The position numbers and the translations under genes were made by a program. This document shows, one piece after another, positions 58,798-64,000 of a stretch of 64,000 nt of DNA (positions within the stretch are counted from its first letter, which is position 1; the number at the start of each line of letters is the position of its first letter). The stretch is from Paenibacillus lycopersici. GTDB lineage: Bacteria; Bacillota; Bacilli; Paenibacillales; Paenibacillaceae. The stretch covers positions 4,777,001 to 4,841,000 of the forward strand of contig NZ_CP048209.1 in assembly GCF_010119935.1 (NCBI RefSeq), in the 5' to 3' direction. The notes under the pieces were generated by a model, which worked only from the letters and a program-made list of their open reading frames with translations, was not told the DNA's origin and did not search any database.

Positions 58798-60741
58798 TTA
58801 CCTCGCTTTTTCATCGAAGCCGATGTTGAACGTATCCCCATCCTGTCCGCTATGAACCGCTTCCCGACCCGAATCGCGCACGATCACGCTGATCTCGGTC
58901 CCGGATCCGCGCCGTACTTCCAGATCGAAGCAATGACCGAAGGCATGCGCATTCCTCAAGGACATGACGGGCCAACCCGCAGGTAGGCGAGGCGTGCAGC
59001 TATAGGAAGCAAGGCCGGTTGGGCTTAATCCGAATAAGCCTTCCGTGATGACCCGTCCGTACAACGCGCTTTCGGCCGAGAGATGACGCTGATTCCCTTC
59101 CGGATACGCTTCGACCGCATAAGGGACATGCTCCCCTAACAGACGCCGCCGCGAATAGGCCGTTAGAAGATCCAGCCCTCGTTCCGTTTCGCCTGCCATG
59201 AACAGGGCACGCAAGCCATAGAGCGTGGAGCGATCCCAGAACACGGTGTCTCCGGCTTGCGTCGACAGCCCGTCGACCGTCCATAGCCGCGGCGATACCA
59301 ATGCCGCGACCGTGCCGTCTTGCCGTTCCGCGATTCCCATCGTAAGCGGCAGGCATATCCAGGAACGGAGAATATCGTTGCCGTCGTAATAACGATAGGT
59401 TTCAAACCCTTCGACTTCCGCGCCGAAATAAGCTTCGATCGCCGTTCGCAAGCGTTGGGCCGCTTCGGCGAACAGGTTCGCTTCCTCGGGCTTCTCCAGC
59501 GCTTCGGCAAGCATCGCGGCATAACGGAACCCCCCGTAAGCAAGCGAGGAAGTGGATAGATTAGCATCTCCTGTCGGGAAGCGTCCCTCCAGTTCATCGG
59601 AGTCCGAGGCGATGACGCCTTCCGGCGTCAGTTTGGAGAGGCAATAATGCAAGCACCATACGATTGCCGGCCATAGCTCGGCAGCTAGATCGCGCTTCCC
59701 GCCAGCCAGCGCGAATAGCGAAGCGCCATAGGCATACATCGCTGCATCTCCACGGTCGCCCGCCCCCTCCCAGATATCATAACCCTCGGCGATAATGGAG
59801 GAAGGAATCGGGGTGTAATCCGGCCCCATGAACGGCATGTAGAGACGAAAGGCATTTATCGTAGCTTCAATAGCCGTCTCGTCTCCTAGGAATGGGAAGA
59901 ACGGGGCGGCATACTCGATTTGATCGTTCGTCCACACCGCCGCGTAGAAGTTTCCGCCTCCCGGTCCGTGCAGAAGGCCGGACTTCGTACGAAAGACGCT
60001 TTCCGCTGCCCGCAGCTTGGCAAACGCGAACATCCGGTTCAGCACCGGATCTGGCGTAACGAGCTGTAGCCGATCTTGCAGCGCGTGCATTCGCTCACGC
60101 CTGCGCGCTTCTTCCGCAAGGGGGACAAGCGGCCAGTGCCGCTGGCTCCAAATACGGCCGGCGAAGGATACCCCGATTTCCCTGCTCTCGCCAGGCATAA
60201 GGGTAATCGGACCGACGGGATCGCATAGGCTCTCCATCGCATAGATTCCGTAGATCCCTCTGCCGCGAGCCGAATATGCCGGCGAATCAACTTCAATGAC
60301 GACGGAAGTATTCGTTTCATTCGAGAGAACGATCGTTTCCTGTAAAGCAGGCGCTTCGGCCGCCGGAAACAGCTTGCGCCGGATTGATATTCCCTCTGCC
60401 GTCCGGCTATCGATTGTCAGAATCCCGTCAAAGGCAATGCGCTGCGGCAGCTCATCGACAGGGCTCCCGTTTACTTGAAACCGCGGCATTGCGGCGGCAG
60501 GATAATCATGGATGAGGCTGGCATGCGTATCGTTCGGAATCGTCCGCAGCATCGGCCATACCACTTTGCGGTGAATCGCCAGTTCGCCGGATTCGTTTAC
60601 GCCATAGCGAATGATGGCGGATACGCGCAAGCCGCTCATTTCCACCGTATCTTCATGGGGAAGCCGCGCATCCGCATGAACCTCCCATTCGATTCCTTCC
60701 TTCGTCAGCTTCCATCGATCTTGACCAGCCGCTCGGTTCAT
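58798..60741 (-). CDS. Six-hairpin (alpha/alpha)6-barrel glycosidase-like protein
   Basis: A 647-residue cytoplasmic protein. The N-terminal beta-sandwich (about 1-215) includes VVWPMLRTIPNDTHASLIHDYP. From about 240 on comes an (alpha/alpha)6 toroid of the amylo-1,6-glucosidase/GH63-GH78 superfamily: SGLLHGPGGGNFYAAVWTNDQIEYAAPFFPFLGD, YDIWEGAGDRGDAAMYAYGASLFALAGG, ASDSDELEGRFPTGDANLSTSSLAYGGFRYAAMLAEAL and YAVEAYPEGNQRHLSAESALYGRVITEGLFGL. WTND and EGAGDRGD are likely substrate or catalytic segments. Specificity cannot be told. No transporter is adjacent. Confidence 0.82.
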   Translation of the reverse strand: MNRAAGQDRWKLTKEGIEWEVHADARLPHEDTVEMSGLRVSAIIRYGVNESGELAIHRKVVWPMLRTIPNDTHASLIHDYPAAAMPRFQVNGSPVDELPQRIAFDGILTIDSRTAEGISIRRKLFPAAEAPALQETIVLSNETNTSVVIEVDSPAYSARGRGIYGIYAMESLCDPVGPITLMPGESREIGVSFAGRIWSQRHWPLVPLAEEARRRERMHALQDRLQLVTPDPVLNRMFAFAKLRAAESVFRTKSGLLHGPGGGNFYAAVWTNDQIEYAAPFFPFLGDETAIEATINAFRLYMPFMGPDYTPIPSSIIAEGYDIWEGAGDRGDAAMYAYGASLFALAGGKRDLAAELWPAIVWCLHYCLSKLTPEGVIASDSDELEGRFPTGDANLSTSSLAYGGFRYAAMLAEALEKPEEANLFAEAAQRLRTAIEAYFGAEVEGFETYRYYDGNDILRSWICLPLTMGIAERQDGTVAALVSPRLWTVDGLSTQAGDTVFWDRSTLYGLRALFMAGETERGLDLLTAYSRRRLLGEHVPYAVEAYPEGNQRHLSAESALYGRVITEGLFGLSPTGLASYSCTPRLPAGWPVMSLRNAHAFGHCFDLEVRRGSGTEISVIVRDSGREAVHSGQDGDTFNIGFDEKAR

Positions 60742-60758
60742 AGTCTTCGTTTGCCCCT

Positions 60759-61814
60759 TTACATAGAAAGTGATGTTTGCAGATCGCCTTCCCGGAACAG
60801 CTCGACAAACGCGTCCACGATGTTCGGATCAAAATGATTGCCGCGCTGACTCACTACTTCGGCAAGCGCATCCTTGGGAGCCCATGCCTTCTTGTACGGT
60901 CGTTCATGGGTCAGGGCGTCATAGAAATCGGCTAAGGCGACAATCCGCGCCTCGATCGGAATCTCTTCCCCCTGCTTACCCTCCGGATACCCGGTTCCGT
61001 TCCATTTCTCGTGATGGGCGAGCGCGATCAAGCCCGCCATTTTCAATACGGCGAAACGGCTCCCCTCCAAAATATGGTGGCCGATCGTCGTGTGCGCTTT
61101 CATGCGCTCGAATTCATGCGGCTCGAACCGCCCCGGCTTCATCAGGATTTCGTCGGGAATCCCGATCTTGCCGATATCGTGCAAGGGCGCGGCCTTGCCG
61201 ATCATCTCCGCGTGCTGCTCGGGCAATCCAAGCCGCCGCGCAATCAGTTCGGACAAGCGGCCCACCCGCTGCGTATGCAGCCCCGTAATATCGTCGCGGT
61301 ATTCCGACGTACGGCCGAGCAGCTGCAAAATTTCCCTTTTCGCCTCTCCCAGCTCCTCCGTCCGCTCCATGACGCGCGCTTCCAGCGAGTTATTGTACTG
61401 CCTCAGCTGTACGTGAAGCTGCCGCGTCTTCAACAGATTGCGAATGCGGAGCAAGACTTCCGTGCGATCGAACGGTTTCGTGAGGAAGTCGTTCGCCCCT
61501 GCCGCCAGCGCCTTCTGCTTCATTTCCGCCGTCGTATCCGCGGTGAGTACGAGAACCGGCAAATAATCGTCCTCGCCTGTTCGCGAGCGGATTTGTTCCA
61601 GGACTTGCAAGCCGTCCATGCCCGGCATGTGCATATCCAGCAGCACGATATCCGGCCCGATCTCGTCCATGAGCCGTTCAACCCGGTACGGATCGGGCGT
61701 GCTGTGCACGGCTTGAAATTGCGCACGGCTCAAGGTGCGCTCCAGAAGACTGATATTGTATTCCTGATCGTCAACGATCAATATGGTTGCAAGTTCCGGC
61801 GCATTCATGCCCAT
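60759..61814 (-). CDS. Response regulator with HD-GYP domain
   Basis: A 351-residue protein. The receiver domain (10-130) has phospho-acceptor D60 in IVLLDMHMP. A coiled coil at 135-165 links it to an HD-GYP phosphodiesterase domain with HDIGKIG at 212-218, HTTIGHHIL, HHEKWNGTGYP (GYP at 275-277) and ALADFYDALTHERPYK. The full set of metal ligands suggests active cyclic-di-GMP hydrolysis under phosphorylation control. GGAG lies seven bases before the ATG. It follows the CheY-like gene by 71 bases and is probably a target of the hybrid kinase. Confidence 0.93.
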   Translation of the reverse strand: MGMNAPELATILIVDDQEYNISLLERTLSRAQFQAVHSTPDPYRVERLMDEIGPDIVLLDMHMPGMDGLQVLEQIRSRTGEDDYLPVLVLTADTTAEMKQKALAAGANDFLTKPFDRTEVLLRIRNLLKTRQLHVQLRQYNNSLEARVMERTEELGEAKREILQLLGRTSEYRDDITGLHTQRVGRLSELIARRLGLPEQHAEMIGKAAPLHDIGKIGIPDEILMKPGRFEPHEFERMKAHTTIGHHILEGSRFAVLKMAGLIALAHHEKWNGTGYPEGKQGEEIPIEARIVALADFYDALTHERPYKKAWAPKDALAEVVSQRGNHFDPNIVDAFVELFREGDLQTSLSM

Positions 61815-61885
61815 CTCTTCACTCCAATCAGCTGCAGTGCCAGCGATCGCTCTACGATCTTAAGAGAGCAATCGATGCCTCGTTA

Positions 61886-62266
61886 TTACCCGTTCTGGCG
61901 GAGCTTGTCGAGCGCCGCCCGTATTTTGCCAAGAAGACGGGGCATATCGATCGGCTTGGTATCGAAAGCGTCGCAGCCTGCCCGGATCGCTTCCGCTTCA
62001 TCGCCGGACATGGCGTGCGCCGTCAACGCAATGACCGGAATCGAGCTCGTCGCGGCCGAGGCCTTGAGCTTCCGGGTGGCTTCCCAGCCGTCCAGAACCG
62101 GCAGGCTTAGATCCATCAGGATCAGATCGGGACGCTCCCGCGCGGCCATGTCCACGCCTTGCCGGCCGTCTTCGGCCATGATGACCCGGAATCCGTTCCG
62201 GATTAACCGCCGGGACAGCATGTCGCGATTCATCTCGTTATCCTCAACCAGCAGTATGGTCGTCAT
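61886..62266 (-). CDS. Single-domain response regulator (CheY/DivK-like)
   Basis: A 126-residue stand-alone receiver. D52 (LILMDLSLPVLDG) is the phospho-acceptor, with E8-D9 forming the acidic pocket and K at TKPID. Such proteins pass phosphate between a hybrid kinase and an output protein. Its ATG overlaps the hybrid-kinase stop by ATGA and GGGAG lies upstream, so the longer open frame before it is not coding. Confidence 0.93.
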   Translation of the reverse strand: MTTILLVEDNEMNRDMLSRRLIRNGFRVIMAEDGRQGVDMAARERPDLILMDLSLPVLDGWEATRKLKASAATSSIPVIALTAHAMSGDEAEAIRAGCDAFDTKPIDMPRLLGKIRAALDKLRQNG

Positions 62267-63996
62267 GATGCTTCTCCCTCTATCACTCTGCGAATTTCGG
62301 TAAGCAGCCACTTGTGATCGGTCGATCCTTTTTGCAGAATCCGCTTGACGTAACCGTCCAACTTCATGCGTTCTTCCATCGAGATCGACTTGGCCGACAG
62401 CACGACGATCGGAATCGAGCTCCATGAATCATGCTTGCGTATTTCCTGAACGAATTGAAAGCCGTCCATCACCGGCATCATCAGATCCAGAATAATCAAC
62501 CCGGGGATATGGACCTTCAGATACTCCAGCGCGACTTTGCCGTTCTGCGCTTTGACCACTTTATAGTTATCTCTGTGCAGCAGCTTCGCCATCATATCGC
62601 TTGTCGTTTCGTCATCCTCGATGACCAGCACGGAATGATTGTTCCGAATGGCGATATATTTGTCCATGACCTCGATCAGCCGATCGCGCGACACCGGTTT
62701 CATGATATATTCGGAAGCGCCGAGCGCGAATCCGAGATTTCGATCGTCCGACATGGTCAGAATGACAACGGGGATGCCTTTCAGCCCCGGATCCGCTTTA
62801 AGCGCGGACAGCACGCTCCAACCGTCCATCGCCGGCATGAAAATATCGAGACAAATCACTTTGGGCCGAAGCGTCTTGGCCAGCTGCAGCCCCTTCTTCC
62901 CGTCTTCGGCGACCGCGATCGTCCAGCCTTCCTTGGCGAGAAGCTGCTGCAGCAGCTCGCGGCTCGAACGCTCATCGTCAATGAGCAGAATATCGGCCTG
63001 ACCCGCACCTTCATCATCGGGCTTAGGCGCGGCTTCTTCTTTGGCGGTCACTGTCGTATTCGAAGGATCGGCGGGAAACCAGCAGGTGAACGTGCTCCCC
63101 GCGCCGAGCTCGCTTGTGACGGAGCTGTCTCCTCCCATTAGATTGATGAAGTGCTGACTAATGGCAAGACCTAGGCCGGTGCCGCCGTATTTGCGCGTCG
63201 TCGAGGAATCGGCCTGGGTGAATGGCTGAAATATCTTATCGATTTGCTCAGGCGCCATCCCGATGCCGGTATCCTGGATTTTGAACGCATAGCCTTCTTG
63301 ATGATTCCTCGCGTCCCGGTATATGTCGAATTGAATCGTGCCGTCATTCGTGAATTTGCCCGCGTTGCTGAGCAGATTGAGCAGGATTTGCCTCAGCTTC
63401 GTCACATCCGTCGTGATCAGGCCGTCCATCGAACGAACGTCCAACCGATTCCCGTTCACTTCGACCTGAGGCTTGACCGTCGTAACGACGTCCTGAACGA
63501 GACTTTGCAAATCGCAGAGTTCGTAATAAACCTCCATCTTGCCGGCCTCGATCTTCGAAATATCCAGAATATCGTTAATGAGCGTGAGCAGATGCTTGCC
63601 TGAATTGCGGATTTTGGAGAGATCCTCCGCCAAGACGTCCTCTCCCGATTCTTCTGCCTCTTCCAGCAGCATTTCGCTGTAGCCGATAATCGCATTAAGC
63701 GGCGTTCTCAGCTCATGGCTCATATTCGCAAGGAACTGGCTTTTGATGCGGTTCGCCTTGACAGCCTCGTCACGGGCCTTCTCCAGCTCCGCCGTTCGTT
63801 CTCGTACCGATTCCTCCAAGTGCTCGTTGAGCTTTCGCAGCTCTTGGTTGATGAAATAGATTTCGGCCGCCTTCTCCTGTATTTCCGAATCTTTATGGGA
63901 CAATCGTTTGGAAATGAAGATGCCCAGCAAGGAGAGGCCCAGCGTTAACAACGTGCCGATCGCAATGAAAATGGCCAGCCATTTGGAATCCAGCAT
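62263..63996 (-). CDS. Hybrid histidine kinase with two receiver domains, probably 5'-incomplete
   Basis: At least 577 residues. A helix at 7-28 is followed by a coiled coil, HisKA with H94 in NMSHELRTPLNAIIGYSE, and HATPase_c with IFQPFTQADSSTTRKYGGTGLGLAIS. Two receiver domains follow (ICLDIFMPAMDG, then LIILDLMMPVMDG). No ribosome binding site can be seen before the ATG at 63996 because the window ends four bases later. The lone short membrane segment suggests that a further N-terminal sensor lies outside. It heads an operon with CheY-like and HD-GYP genes, together a phosphorelay to cyclic-di-GMP. Confidence 0.88.
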   Translation of the reverse strand: MLDSKWLAIFIAIGTLLTLGLSLLGIFISKRLSHKDSEIQEKAAEIYFINQELRKLNEHLEESVRERTAELEKARDEAVKANRIKSQFLANMSHELRTPLNAIIGYSEMLLEEAEESGEDVLAEDLSKIRNSGKHLLTLINDILDISKIEAGKMEVYYELCDLQSLVQDVVTTVKPQVEVNGNRLDVRSMDGLITTDVTKLRQILLNLLSNAGKFTNDGTIQFDIYRDARNHQEGYAFKIQDTGIGMAPEQIDKIFQPFTQADSSTTRKYGGTGLGLAISQHFINLMGGDSSVTSELGAGSTFTCWFPADPSNTTVTAKEEAAPKPDDEGAGQADILLIDDERSSRELLQQLLAKEGWTIAVAEDGKKGLQLAKTLRPKVICLDIFMPAMDGWSVLSALKADPGLKGIPVVILTMSDDRNLGFALGASEYIMKPVSRDRLIEVMDKYIAIRNNHSVLVIEDDETTSDMMAKLLHRDNYKVVKAQNGKVALEYLKVHIPGLIILDLMMPVMDGFQFVQEIRKHDSWSSIPIVVLSAKSISMEERMKLDGYVKRILQKGSTDHKWLLTEIRRVIEGEAS

Positions 63997-64000
63997 CAGC

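Overview
The window looks like the chromosome of a high-GC, spore-former-type Firmicute of the Paenibacillaceae (Paenibacillus/Cohnella-like). This is an inference. It rests on AGGAGG-type ribosome binding sites with frequent TTG/GTG starts, YesM/YesN-type two-component pairs and AraC regulators next to carbohydrate ABC importers, Gram-positive lipoprotein signals on the solute-binding proteins, and cre-like sites. I saw no rRNA, tRNA, CRISPR array or insertion sequence.

Layout. 0-5.7 kb: an MHYT-PAS-PAS-GGDEF-EAL cyclic-di-GMP protein, a DrrAB-type exporter and a YgjP-like metallopeptidase. 5.8-18.2 kb: two CUT1 sugar importers, the first with an AraC regulator, the second with a response regulator, histidine kinase and AraC regulator. 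18.3-21.4 kb: a phytanoyl-CoA-dioxygenase-like gene whose open frame starts inside 147-bp DNA repeats, then about 1.5 kb of tandem repeats. 21.4-29.4 kb: a GH99/WbsX-like glycosidase gene, a third importer (LplB/LplC type) and its YesN/YesM pair. 29.6-32.2 kb: more arrays around an enolase-superfamily (ManD/RspA-like) gene. 32.2-38.4 kb: a second PhyH dioxygenase gene with a fourth importer, divergent from a GntR-LacI type (AraR-like) regulator.

38.5-51.1 kb is the most unusual part. A DeoR regulator gene is followed by a fifth importer that alone carries its own ATPase, then a class III PLP enzyme (probable PbfA), phosphonoacetaldehyde hydrolase (PhnX), two tandem PHP-domain metallohydrolases, a ROK regulator and an MFS transporter. 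I read this as a catabolic island for a phosphonate, perhaps imported as an ester. The upstream regions of its two main operons share a TTAAC-N5-GTTAA palindrome and a TGTTGTTTRTTTA motif.

51.3-64 kb: a truncated phosphotransferase fragment, a soluble chemoreceptor (YfmS-like), a sixth importer whose binding protein lacks a lipobox, two Sec-exported Hcp-like proteins, two small unknown proteins, a six-hairpin glycosidase, and a right-edge cluster of HD-GYP, CheY-like and hybrid-kinase signalling proteins.

Overall the window is a saprophyte's carbohydrate-uptake region: six CUT1 importers, of which five would need a shared MsmX-type ATPase from elsewhere, each near its own regulator or intracellular enzyme. 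The islands are separated by families of 51/52-bp, 79-bp, about 100-bp and 147-bp tandem repeats that no standard feature type explains.
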